Shown piece by piece: positions 1-7,160 of a stretch of DNA of 7,455 nt. The stretch's first letter is position 1. Each line of letters starts with the position of its first letter. The position numbers and the translations under genes were made by a program. This DNA is from Actinomycetota bacterium. Its GTDB lineage: Bacteria; Actinomycetota; Actinomycetes; Nanopelagicales; Nanopelagicaceae. The DNA is taken from positions 1 to 7,455 of the forward strand of contig CANHRF010000049.1 in the NCBI GenBank assembly GCA_947463335.1, written 5' to 3'. Below the pieces are notes generated by a model. It saw only the letters and a list, made by a program, of their open reading frames with translations. It searched no databases and was not told where the DNA came from.

Positions 1-93
1 CAATGGTCGATAAATCAGGCTGATAAGAATGGTGGCAAGCGCAACCTCTGGCTCAAACTTCTTGATTCACTCGGTCTAGGTTTCGATTCCTAG
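1..93 (+). CDS. 3' end of an unidentified protein-coding gene (5' truncated)
   Basis: Frame 1 is open from the first base to a TAG at 91-93 and gives about 30 residues ending in a basic stretch (DKNGGKRN) followed by an amphipathic tail (LWLKLLDSLGLGFDS). The other two forward frames meet stops within the first 21 bases, so this is the only plausible forward reading. The stop lies 23 bases before the downstream ureohydrolase, consistent with a same-strand neighbour that could be cotranscribed. The tail resembles the short cytoplasmic C-terminus of many membrane proteins, but it is too short to assign a family. No function is proposed. The evidence is only an open frame, its position and its orientation. 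Confidence 0.45.
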   Translation, partial: QWSINQADKNGGKRNLWLKLLDSLGLGFDS

Positions 94-104
94 CGAAAAG
101 CGCA

Positions 105-110
105 TATTCT
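105..110 (+). promoter_or_regulatory. candidate -10 element for a leaderless ureohydrolase transcript
   Basis: TATTCT at 105-110 fits the TAnnnT pattern of actinobacterial -10 elements. It is followed by exactly six bases and then the ATG at 117, the geometry expected when transcription begins on the start codon itself. No Shine-Dalgarno sequence precedes this ATG, which fits leaderless translation, common in actinobacteria. No good -35 hexamer is visible about 17 bases upstream (TTCGAT at 82-87 is weak). This is inferred from spacing and motif only. Confidence 0.35.
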
Positions 111-127
111 TAACCAATGGTTAACCA
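110..127 (+). repeat. TTAACC half-site cluster (dyad and direct repeat) over the ureohydrolase start
   Basis: TTAACCA at 110-116 and TGGTTAA at 118-124 form a 7-bp inverted repeat around one central base. TTAACCA recurs at 121-127, giving a direct repeat with 11-bp spacing, and GGTTAACC at 119-126 is itself a perfect palindrome. The cluster covers the start codon and directly abuts the candidate -10 element, which is where a repressor operator would sit. A 7-bp dyad can arise by chance in several kilobases, so an operator role is only a possibility. Confidence 0.35.
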
Positions 128-1115
128 CGGCAATATGTATGGGCCAAGTTTTACTTTTCTTGGAATCCCGAAGTGCGATCTTGACGATCCTTCTACTTAT
201 GCCGATGCAGATGTAATCATTGTTGGTGCGCCGATTGATTCTGGTACTTCCCATCGCTCCGGAGCGAAGTTTGGACCGCAAGCGATCCGAGGGGGAGATT
301 ACTTACCGCACGATGCAGAGCGCCCACATTTAGCGTTACGAATTGATGCTTTTAAAGCCCTCAAAGTTTATGACGCCGGCGATTTAATGATGCCGCCTGG
401 AGATTTAGTGAAATCACTTAAAATCCTGGAGGCAGCCACAGAAAAGATTTCGCGCGCTGGAAAAATTGCAGTCGTCTTAGGAGGAGATCACTCGATCGCT
501 TCTGCCGATGTTGCAGGAATTGCCAACCATCGCGGTCAAGGCAAGATTTCAATGATTCACTTCGATGCACACGCCGACACTGGTGAAGATCAATTCGGAG
601 CGCTAATCGGGCACGGCACACCAATGCGCCGCTTAATCGAAAGTGGTTCTGTGCGCGGTGATCGTTTCTTACAGCTGGGACTCCGCGGTTACTGGCCAGA
701 TGACAAGACTTTGGATTGGATGCGCGATCAAGGAATGCGTTCTTATGAAATGACTGAGATCCATCATCGTGGTTTAAATACTGTATTGGATGAATCTTTT
801 GCAACGTTAACTGATGGTTGTGATGGAGTATTTCTATCTGTCGATATAGATGTCGTTGATCCAGGAATGGCGCCAGGCACCGGAACTCCCGAGCCGGGCG
901 GAATGACCAGCCGTGAATTACTTGAAGCTGTTCGTCGCATTTGCTTAGAGCTGCCAGTTGTCGGAATAGATGTCGTTGAAGTTGCCCCAGCTTTTGATTC
1001 GGCCGATATCACTGCGATCTTGGCCAACCGCGTTGTTCTTGAAGCCTTATCTGCAATTGCAAAGAGACGAAGTGGAACTCCATATTCACCAACTCAAAAT
1101 TTACTAGATCGATAA
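117..1115 (+). CDS. speB: agmatinase-family ureohydrolase (guanidino-compound hydrolase)
   Basis: This 332-residue cytoplasmic enzyme belongs to the arginase/agmatinase family, which uses a two-metal centre (usually manganese) to hydrolyse a guanidino group and release urea. The metal-binding motifs are all present: GGDHS with H125, DAHAD with D150, H152 and D154, and SVDIDVVDP with D243 and D245, followed by the PGTGTPEPGG loop (253-262) and the conserved glutamate E289. Length is normal for the family (about 300-340). Agmatinase, making putrescine from agmatine, is the default name. The HGTPMRR segment (166-172) also recalls guanidinobutyrase, guanidinopropionase and guanidine hydrolase relatives, so the substrate is not settled and the symbol is provisional. 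The ATG at 117 was chosen because it leaves a short N-terminus before the GAPID strand (37-41); the in-frame ATG at 135 is an alternative. No Shine-Dalgarno sequence precedes either. No other polyamine or urease gene is visible nearby. dxr follows after 15 bases. Confidence 0.88.
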   Translation: MVNHGNMYGPSFTFLGIPKCDLDDPSTYADADVIIVGAPIDSGTSHRSGAKFGPQAIRGGDYLPHDAERPHLALRIDAFKALKVYDAGDLMMPPGDLVKSLKILEAATEKISRAGKIAVVLGGDHSIASADVAGIANHRGQGKISMIHFDAHADTGEDQFGALIGHGTPMRRLIESGSVRGDRFLQLGLRGYWPDDKTLDWMRDQGMRSYEMTEIHHRGLNTVLDESFATLTDGCDGVFLSVDIDVVDPGMAPGTGTPEPGGMTSRELLEAVRRICLELPVVGIDVVEVAPAFDSADITAILANRVVLEALSAIAKRRSGTPYSPTQNLLDR

Positions 1116-1130
1116 TCACCAAAGTTGACT

Positions 1131-2276
1131 ATGAAAGATCTCGTAATCCTTGGCTCCACGGGGTCAATTGGCGTGCAAGCGCTAGAAATTGTTGAAGCCA
1201 ACCCATCGCTATTTCGCGTTGTGGCGATTACATCGGCAGGAAATAACCCTGCGCTAGTTATAGAACAAGCAAAAAAGTTTAAGGTTCCTGTAATCGGCGT
1301 TAATAAAGGCGTAGATTTGATTAAATCAGCGTTGCCAGGAGTCACGGTAATTGATGGTCCGAGCGCATCTACAGAAATAGCAGCGATTACTTGTGACGTT
1401 GTTTTAAATGGAATCACTGGCTCGATCGGACTAGCGCCTACTTTGGCTGCGCTAAAAGTTGGCAATCGTTTAGCGCTGGCAAATAAAGAGTCGCTGGTTG
1501 CCGGTGGTGATCTCGTGATGTCAATCGCTAAACCAGATCAATTACTGCCAGTAGATTCAGAACATTCAGCGCTCTGGCAATGCCTAATGGGTGGCGCAAA
1601 GCGTGAAGTCGCGAAGTTGATTTTAACCGCAAGTGGCGGTCCATTTCGCGAGCGAGAAGATTTGAGCGATATAACCGTTATCGAAGCGTTAAATCATCCA
1701 ACCTGGTCAATGGGTCCAGTTGTGACGATCAATTCTGCAACGCTAGTAAATAAAGGCCTAGAAATTATTGAGGCGCATTACTTGTTTGATATGCCATATT
1801 CACAGATTGAGTCGGTTATACATCCACAATCTGTAGTTCACTCAATGGTGCAATATGTCGACGGTTCCACAATCGCTCAAGCATCTCCTCCAAATATGAA
1901 AGGTCCAATCTCTTTTGCAATCAATTTTCCAGAGCGCGTAAAGGGCGCAACTGCGGCGATAGATTGGACGAGTTCACACACTTGGAGATTTGATCCGGTC
2001 GATCATGAGAAATTCCCAGCAATAGAACTTGCTCGACGCTGTGGAGATTTGGGGGGAGGGCTGCCAGCTATTTTTAATGCCGCGAATGAAGTGTGCGTTG
2101 CGGCATTTATCGACGGAAAGATTGGATTTACCTCTATTATCGAAACTGTGGAAGCAGTTGTTCAATCTTTAGGGTCAAAATCTGCAGGCGCGCTTCGTGA
2201 TTTAGCCGATGTCAGTGCGATCGAGAATGATGCGCGGCAAGTAGCCCAAGAACATATCTCGAAAGTAGCCCGCTAA
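1131..2276 (+). CDS. dxr: 1-deoxy-D-xylulose 5-phosphate reductoisomerase
   Basis: Dxr catalyses the NADPH-dependent rearrangement and reduction of DXP to 2-C-methyl-D-erythritol 4-phosphate, the committed step of the cytoplasmic MEP isoprenoid pathway. Counting from the ATG at 1131 (381 residues), the N-terminal Rossmann motif GSTGSIG is at 8-14 and NKES at 118-121. The metal ligands are D142 and E144 in DSEH plus E211 in NKGLE. SGGPF is at 168-172, and NHPTWSMG (188-195) is the mobile active-site loop. IHPQSVVHSMV and the C-terminal helical domain follow. Length is typical. An in-frame TTG at 1125 would add two residues, but the ATG gives the classical MK-LVILGSTGSIG start. No strong ribosome site is present; a GATAAT hexamer overlaps the upstream stop. 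The stop TAA shares its last base with the ATG of the following protease gene (TAATG), implying translational coupling. Confidence 0.96.
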   Translation: MKDLVILGSTGSIGVQALEIVEANPSLFRVVAITSAGNNPALVIEQAKKFKVPVIGVNKGVDLIKSALPGVTVIDGPSASTEIAAITCDVVLNGITGSIGLAPTLAALKVGNRLALANKESLVAGGDLVMSIAKPDQLLPVDSEHSALWQCLMGGAKREVAKLILTASGGPFREREDLSDITVIEALNHPTWSMGPVVTINSATLVNKGLEIIEAHYLFDMPYSQIESVIHPQSVVHSMVQYVDGSTIAQASPPNMKGPISFAINFPERVKGATAAIDWTSSHTWRFDPVDHEKFPAIELARRCGDLGGGLPAIFNAANEVCVAAFIDGKIGFTSIIETVEAVVQSLGSKSAGALRDLADVSAIENDARQVAQEHISKVAR

Positions 2277-3424
2277 TGCAATTGCTCGGAATCATCGCCT
2301 TTGTTGTCGCCCTTCTCGTCTCTGTAATGATCCACGAATTTGGGCATTACTTAACCGCACGTAAATTTGGAATGAAAGTCTCGGAATTCTTCCTTGGTTT
2401 TGGAACTCGATTATGGTCACGCAAGCGTGGTGAGACCGAATTTGGAATCAAGGCAATTCCTGCCGGCGGGTACTGTCGCATCGAAGGCATGACTCCGGAT
2501 GATGAAATGCCTGAAGGTGAAGAAGGTCGCGCTTTCTATCGCGCCTCTGCGGGTAAAAAGTTGATTGTTTTAGGTGCAGGTTCTTTCCTACATTTTGTCC
2601 TTGGTTACATCCTTCTTTTTATTCTCCTTGCTGGAGTTGGTGTCAATCAAGTACTTCCAGTTATCGACTCTGTCGTACCCAATAGCGCTGCTGCCGCAGC
2701 GGGTTTCCAGAAAGGCGATGAGATAGTCGCTATCAATGGTGACCGCAATACCAAGTGGCAGAACCAATTAGATAAGATCCGCAATTCTCAAGGCAACGAG
2801 TTAACTTTTACAGTAATTCGCGGCGGTTCAGAAATCAATATCTCTGCCGCTCCGCGAATGACAGATATCGAAGATGGATCTTCACGTTATGTACTTGGAA
2901 TAGTTAATGAATTTGGCAATAAGCGAATCAGTCCAATTGCTTCTATTTCAGATGCAGCTGAGTTAACTTGGACTTTCACCACCGCCTCTGCAAAATCCCT
3001 GGTGCAGCTACCAACGAAAATTCCTGCGCTGTGGGGACAAACCTTTGGTGGCGAAGAGCGTGACGAAAATGGGTTGGTGGGCGTGGTTGGTGTCGCTCGC
3101 GTCTCGGGTCAAGCCGCATCGAGTGGCGAACTGACTCCTACTGAACGAATTGCCACTTTTATCTTGATCGTTGCCAGCTTAAATATCTTTGTTGGCCTCT
3201 TCAACTTATTGCCAATTCTTCCTCTCGATGGTGGACATATGGCAGTTGCGATCGCCGATGCGATTCGCGCATTTATTGCAAGGCTACGCGGTAGACCTGC
3301 TCCGGCAGCGATCGATATAAAGGTGCTAACCCCTATAACGGCGGTGGTCTTTGTAGTTTTGGCGGCGCTCACCGTTCTGCTGCTTATTGCGGATATTTTC
3401 AATCCAATTTTATTGAACTTTTAA
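2276..3424 (+). CDS. rseP: M50 site-2 intramembrane zinc protease (RseP/Rip1 type)
   Basis: This 382-residue integral membrane metalloprotease belongs to the S2P class, which cleaves membrane segments of anti-sigma factors and other single-span proteins. The zinc motif HEFGH (H20, E21, H24) lies at the end of the first membrane segment. The second half of the active site is NLLPILPLDGGH with N310 and D318. Other membrane segments are at about 97-121, 292-313 and 352-373. A single PDZ domain occupies about 125-200 (its GFQKGDEIVAING stretch is typical). The single PDZ domain and length match mycobacterial Rip1 rather than the longer two-PDZ RseP of E. coli. The membrane stretch GAGSFLHF (100-107) has histidine where many family members have asparagine. 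The start overlaps the dxr stop by one base and has no clear Shine-Dalgarno sequence. The dxr - S2P - ispG order is a conserved actinobacterial linkage. The substrate cannot be told from the window. Confidence 0.93.
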   Translation: MQLLGIIAFVVALLVSVMIHEFGHYLTARKFGMKVSEFFLGFGTRLWSRKRGETEFGIKAIPAGGYCRIEGMTPDDEMPEGEEGRAFYRASAGKKLIVLGAGSFLHFVLGYILLFILLAGVGVNQVLPVIDSVVPNSAAAAAGFQKGDEIVAINGDRNTKWQNQLDKIRNSQGNELTFTVIRGGSEINISAAPRMTDIEDGSSRYVLGIVNEFGNKRISPIASISDAAELTWTFTTASAKSLVQLPTKIPALWGQTFGGEERDENGLVGVVGVARVSGQAASSGELTPTERIATFILIVASLNIFVGLFNLLPILPLDGGHMAVAIADAIRAFIARLRGRPAPAAIDIKVLTPITAVVFVVLAALTVLLLIADIFNPILLNF

Positions 3425-3466
3425 GTAGAAATCGCCTCACAATGATTTATAAGGCAGAATAGCGGT

Positions 3467-4618
3467 ATGGTCGATTTAGGCATTCCCAGCGCCCCACCTG
3501 CTCCTCTTCACCCACGCCGCAAGACAAATCAATTACAACTTGGCAACGTTGGCGTAGGTAGCGATTTTCCAGTGAGCGTGCAATCAATGTGCACAACTCT
3601 CACCGCAGATGTAAATGCAACTCTTCAGCAAATCGCAGAGTTGACGGCATCTGGGTGTCAGATCGTGCGCGTTGCAGTGCCAAGTCAAGATGATGCCGAC
3701 GCCCTTGCGCAGATTGCAAAGAAATCACAAATACCTGTCATCGCGGATATTCACTTCCAGCCAAAATACATTTTCGCGGCAATCGACGCTGGTTGTGCGG
3801 GGGTTCGCGTGAATCCTGGAAACATTAAACAATTTGATGACAAGGTCAAGGAAGTTGCTAAAGCTGCTGGCGATGCAGGCATACCAATTAGAATTGGTGT
3901 TAACGCTGGATCACTCGATCCTCGATTACTTGCAAAGTACGGCAAAGCAACTCCTGAAGCACTGGTTGAATCCGCACTCTGGGAAGCCTCACTCTTCGAA
4001 GAACATGGTTTTTCAAATATTAAAATCTCGGTCAAGCATCACGACCCCGTAACAATGGTTAAGGCTTATCGCCTCTTGGCTGCTCAATGTGCTTACCCAT
4101 TACACCTTGGCGTTACCGAAGCAGGACCGGCCTTTCAGGCAACAATTAAGTCTGCAACTGCTTTTGGTATTTTATTGGCGGAAGGTATTGGCGACACGAT
4201 CCGTGTTTCAATGTCAGCGCCTCCAGTTGAAGAAGTAAAAGTTGGTATCTCTATTCTTGAATCGCTAAATTTGCGCCAACGTAAGTTAGAGATTGTCTCT
4301 TGCCCTTCTTGCGGCCGCGCTCAGGTAGATGTTTACACCCTTGCCGAAAAAGTTCAGGCCGGACTCGAGGGCATGACTGTTCCGCTACGTGTTGCCGTAA
4401 TGGGCTGCGTTGTAAATGGACCGGGTGAAGCTCGCGAAGCAGATCTTGGCGTGGCATCCGGTAATGGAAAAGGTCAGATATTTGTAAAGGGTGTCGTGAT
4501 CAAGACTGTCCCTGAAGCAATGATCGTAGAAACGCTAATCGAAGAAGCTATGCGTCTTGCAGAAGAAATGGAAGCGGCCGGAGTAACTTCAGGCGAACCT
4601 TCCGTCACAGTCAAGTAA
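3467..4618 (+). CDS. ispG: (E)-4-hydroxy-3-methylbut-2-enyl-diphosphate synthase
   Basis: IspG (GcpE) is the 4Fe-4S enzyme that converts methylerythritol cyclodiphosphate to HMBPP in the MEP pathway, so it works with the dxr product two genes upstream. The protein has 383 residues. A TIM-barrel domain (about 20-265) carries SVQSMCTT (37-44), ADIHF (93-97), VRVNPGN (113-119) and [10 protein letters not shown] (141-150). The C-terminal cluster domain has SCPSCGR (C279, C282) and [10 protein letters not shown] with the third cysteine C314 and the conserved glutamate E321. This is the compact bacterial form without the extra plant-type insert. The gene follows the protease after 42 bases, the largest gap inside this block. 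That gap holds AAGG at 3451-3454 (12 bases from the ATG, too far to be ideal) and CAGAAT at 3455-3460, placed six bases before the ATG as in leaderless genes. An internal promoter is therefore possible. Confidence 0.96.
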   Translation: MVDLGIPSAPPAPLHPRRKTNQLQLGNVGVGSDFPVSVQSMCTTLTADVNATLQQIAELTASGCQIVRVAVPSQDDADALAQIAKKSQIPVIADIHFQPKYIFAAIDAGCAGVRVNPGNIKQFDDKVKEVAKAAGDAGIPIRIGVNAGSLDPRLLAKYGKATPEALVESALWEASLFEEHGFSNIKISVKHHDPVTMVKAYRLLAAQCAYPLHLGVTEAGPAFQATIKSATAFGILLAEGIGDTIRVSMSAPPVEEVKVGISILESLNLRQRKLEIVSCPSCGRAQVDVYTLAEKVQAGLEGMTVPLRVAVMGCVVNGPGEAREADLGVASGNGKGQIFVKGVVIKTVPEAMIVETLIEEAMRLAEEMEAAGVTSGEPSVTVK

Positions 4619-4630
4619 TAACGCGATAAG

Positions 4631-4648
4631 GTTGCGCCTATGTTGCGC
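4631..4648 (+). repeat. GTTGCGC direct repeat flanking the proS start codon
   Basis: GTTGCGC occurs at 4631-4637 and again at 4642-4648, with an 11-bp period. The first copy is in the untranslated gap and the second begins at the G of the ATG at 4640. Each copy is followed within a few bases by an in-frame ATG (4640 and 4649 respectively bracket the second copy). It looks like an imperfect local duplication of the translation start region. No function is known to me for it. Confidence 0.4.
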
Positions 4649-6373
4649 ATGTCCACTTTATTTCTTCGCACCCTGCGCGACGACCCAGCCGATGCCGAAG
4701 TACCAAGCCATCGCCTCTTAGTTCGCGCCGGATATATCCGCAGAATCGCGGCTGGAATTTACTCTTGGCTACCACTTGGATTGATCACGTATCGCAATAT
4801 TGAAAATATAATTCGTGACGAAATGGATAAGGCCGGCTTTCAAGAAGTTCATTTTCCGGCGCTCTTGCCCCGCGAACCATACGAGGCGACTAACCGCTGG
4901 GCAGATTACGGTCCATCACTTTTTCGTTTGCAAGATCGTAAGGGTGGCGACTATTTACTAGCTCCAACCCACGAAGAAATGTTTACTTTGATGGTCAAAG
5001 GTGAGTATTCGTCGTACAAAGATTTACCTTTGATTATCTATCAGATCCAAAATAAGTTCCGTGACGAAGCGCGCCCCCGTAGCGGAATCATCCGTGGCCG
5101 CGAATTTGTGATGAAAGATTCATATTCCTTTGATTTAACCGATGAAGGTCTCAATATTTCCTACCAAAAACACCGCGATGCCTACATCAGAACTTTTGAT
5201 CGCCTGCATTTAAAGTACAACATAGTCAAGGCTGTCTCGGGCGCAATGGGTGGTTCGAAATCTGAAGAGTTTTTAGCTCCTTGCGAAACGGGAGAAGATA
5301 CCTACGTTCTCTGCCCAAAGTGTGGTTTCGCTGCAAATGTAGAAGCAATGGTCACAAAAGTGGCTGCCGTTGACGCAAGCAACGTTCCTGCAATTGAAGA
5401 GTTAGATACCCCAAATACACCGACTATTGATTCACTCGTTGCAGTTTTAAATGAGAAGTTTGGGGGAGGCTACACAGGAGCATCTACCTTAAAGAATGTC
5501 ATGTTGATGGCCGATAATAAGGCGATCTCAGTTCTCGTTCCGGGAGATCGCGAAGTCGACCTAAAGCGATTAGAGGCCGGTCTACCTGGAGTCGAAGAGC
5601 TGCGAATATTTGAAGAAGCAGATTTTGCACAATTCCCAAATTTAGTTAAGGGATATATCGGACCTCAAGATGCTGCTCAATCAGGAATTACTGTCTATGC
5701 AGATCCACGCGTTGCACCAGGAACTTCTTGGGTCACCGGTGCCAATAAAAAAGATCGACATGCGCGCAACGTGGTAAATGGCAGAGATTTCACTCCTTTT
5801 GCTTATGTTGAAGCTGCAGAAATTCGCGAAGGCGATGCCTGCCCAGAGTGCGCAACTGCAGTTGTAATTGATCGGGCAATTGAAATCGGCCATATCTTCC
5901 AACTTGGTCGAAAGTACGCAGATGCGCTTGGTTTAACGGTGCTCGATCAAAACGGTAAATCGCAAGTCGTGACTATGGGCTCTTATGGAATCGGTGTTTC
6001 TCGCGCAGTTGCTGCGATCGCCGAACAGAGTTATGACGAGATCGGTCTTTCTTGGCCACTTGAAGTAGCACCAGCAAAGGTCCATATCGTTGCTACGGGC
6101 AAAGAAGATCTGCCATTTGAAACCGCCCTCGATATTGGAAATAAACTCGAAGCCGCTGGAATATCTGTGATGCTAGATGATCGCCGCGACCCAAGTGCAG
6201 GAGTGAAGTTTAAAGATGCAGAGTTAATAGGTATTCCGGTCATTATGGTTGTCGGCAAGTCACTGGCAGAAGGCAAAGTTGAACTTCGCAACCGCAAAAC
6301 TGGCGAGAAATCTGAAGTAGCACTCGCCGATGCAATCTCTTCAGTCTCTGAATTGATCGCTACGCTCTCATAA
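4640..6373 (+). CDS. proS: prolyl-tRNA synthetase, bacterial type with INS editing domain
   Basis: ProRS charges tRNA-Pro with proline in the cytoplasm; it is a class II synthetase. The 577 residues match the usual bacterial length of about 570. Motif 1 lies around 30-76 and the proline-binding APTHEE loop at 108-113. Motif 2 is FRDEARPRSGIIRGREF (140-156). Motif 3 with the class II arginine is GSYGIGVSR (447-455). The insertion between motifs 2 and 3 (about 225-400) is the INS domain that edits mischarged Ala-tRNA-Pro; K285 in TLKNVML sits where the editing lysine is expected. Cysteine pairs C225/C228 and C401/C404 flank this insert and may bind a metal. The C-terminal anticodon-binding domain starts near 476. 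The ATG at 4640 has AAGG eight bases upstream; Met4 (ATG at 4649) is an alternative start that would also keep the conserved core. The gene follows ispG after 21 bases. Confidence 0.97.
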   Translation: MLRMSTLFLRTLRDDPADAEVPSHRLLVRAGYIRRIAAGIYSWLPLGLITYRNIENIIRDEMDKAGFQEVHFPALLPREPYEATNRWADYGPSLFRLQDRKGGDYLLAPTHEEMFTLMVKGEYSSYKDLPLIIYQIQNKFRDEARPRSGIIRGREFVMKDSYSFDLTDEGLNISYQKHRDAYIRTFDRLHLKYNIVKAVSGAMGGSKSEEFLAPCETGEDTYVLCPKCGFAANVEAMVTKVAAVDASNVPAIEELDTPNTPTIDSLVAVLNEKFGGGYTGASTLKNVMLMADNKAISVLVPGDREVDLKRLEAGLPGVEELRIFEEADFAQFPNLVKGYIGPQDAAQSGITVYADPRVAPGTSWVTGANKKDRHARNVVNGRDFTPFAYVEAAEIREGDACPECATAVVIDRAIEIGHIFQLGRKYADALGLTVLDQNGKSQVVTMGSYGIGVSRAVAAIAEQSYDEIGLSWPLEVAPAKVHIVATGKEDLPFETALDIGNKLEAAGISVMLDDRRDPSAGVKFKDAELIGIPVIMVVGKSLAEGKVELRNRKTGEKSEVALADAISSVSELIATLS

Positions 6374-6374
6374 A

Positions 6375-7160
6375 GTGTTTGCTGACCTAACTCTTTACAC
6401 ACTCGCCTTCTTAGCCGTTGCCGCTTTCTCTGCTGGTTTGATCGATGCAATAGCCGGCGGTGGAGGGCTAATTCAACTACCTGCATTGATGATTGGTTTG
6501 GCGAAGTCTGAGACGGTGGTAATTCTCGGTACAAATAAAGTTCCATCTATATTCGGAACATCTGCCTCTGCGCTTATGTATCGCCGAAATATCAAGACTG
6601 ATTCCAAATTACTTATCACGATGGCGCTGCCGGCGTTTCTCGGTTCAATGGGTGGAGCATCCCTTGCTTCATATATACCGACCGAAGTTCTTAAGCCGCT
6701 TGTTGTTTTTCTGTTGATCGCAGTGCTCATCTACACCTGGAAGCGGCCACAGCTTGGTCAGATAGAACTTCTTCGCCAGAGCGAACCACTTCGCTTGAAG
6801 ATCGCGGCAACCGCAGCATTGATAATTGGTTTCTATGATGGGTTAATTGGTCCCGGCACTGGATCTTTCTTAGTTCTGACTTTAGTTGCCATCCTTGGCT
6901 TTGCTTTCTTATCAGCATCTGCAATTGCAAAGGTCGTTAACGTTGCCACAAATTTAGGCGCGATAGTCATCTTCGGTGCAAATGGAGAGATTCTCTGGAA
7001 AATTGGCTTAACTCTGGCGATCGCAAATGTCGCCGGCGGCTTAATCGGGGCGCATTTAGCCTTAAAGGGTGGTTCAAATCTAGTTCGCAAGGTCTTTATG
7101 GGGGTGACGCTAGCTTTAATTATCAAGGTAGCTCTAGATACCTTTTCAGCAATTAATTAA
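6375..7160 (+). CDS. TauE/SafE (TSUP) family membrane transporter, YfcA-like
   Basis: This 261-residue, strongly hydrophobic protein has about seven or eight membrane segments. The family's internal duplication is visible: GLIDAIAGGGGLIQLPAL (21-38) with LGTNKVPSIFGT (51-62) in the first half is echoed by GFYDGLIGPGTGSF (152-165) with AKVVNVATNLGAI (185-197) in the second. TSUP proteins move small anions, often sulfur compounds or organic acids such as sulfite, sulfoacetate or thiosulfate, but the substrate of YfcA-like members is mostly unknown and nothing here narrows it. The GTG start lies one base after the proS stop and has no Shine-Dalgarno sequence, so translation probably depends on ribosomes finishing proS. 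The gene sits between proS and rimP, which are commonly adjacent in actinobacteria, and looks like a lineage-specific insertion. The TAA stop lies in AT-rich sequence just before a promoter candidate. Confidence 0.88.
   Translation: MFADLTLYTLAFLAVAAFSAGLIDAIAGGGGLIQLPALMIGLAKSETVVILGTNKVPSIFGTSASALMYRRNIKTDSKLLITMALPAFLGSMGGASLASYIPTEVLKPLVVFLLIAVLIYTWKRPQLGQIELLRQSEPLRLKIAATAALIIGFYDGLIGPGTGSFLVLTLVAILGFAFLSASAIAKVVNVATNLGAIVIFGANGEILWKIGLTLAIANVAGGLIGAHLALKGGSNLVRKVFMGVTLALIIKVALDTFSAIN

Noticed and set aside
76..93. Inverted repeat CTAGG/CCTAG with a TTTCGATT loop, resembling a tRNA T-arm or a terminator hairpin
   Set aside because: The loop is eight bases with a T where the invariant G53 should be, no acceptor or anticodon stem can be found upstream, and no T-run follows, so neither a tRNA nor an intrinsic terminator is supported.
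418..804. Reverse-strand open frame of 128 codons inside the ureohydrolase gene
   Set aside because: It lies opposite the metal-binding motifs of the forward gene, shows no domain and no start signals.
3398..3420. TTCAAT/ATTGAA inverted repeat followed by CTTTT near the end of the protease gene
   Set aside because: The six-pair stem is almost all A-T, lies inside the coding region and would be too unstable to act as a terminator.
4251..4457. Reverse-strand open frame of 68 codons inside ispG
   Set aside because: It is antisense to the conserved iron-sulfur domain of ispG, has no ribosome site and no recognisable domain; it is a shadow of the real gene.
6031..6546. Reverse-strand open frame of 171 codons across the proS 3' end and the transporter 5' end
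   Set aside because: Its translation is low-complexity and rich in Ser, Arg and Leu, as expected from antisense of these genes, and both forward genes have clear family motifs over the same bases.
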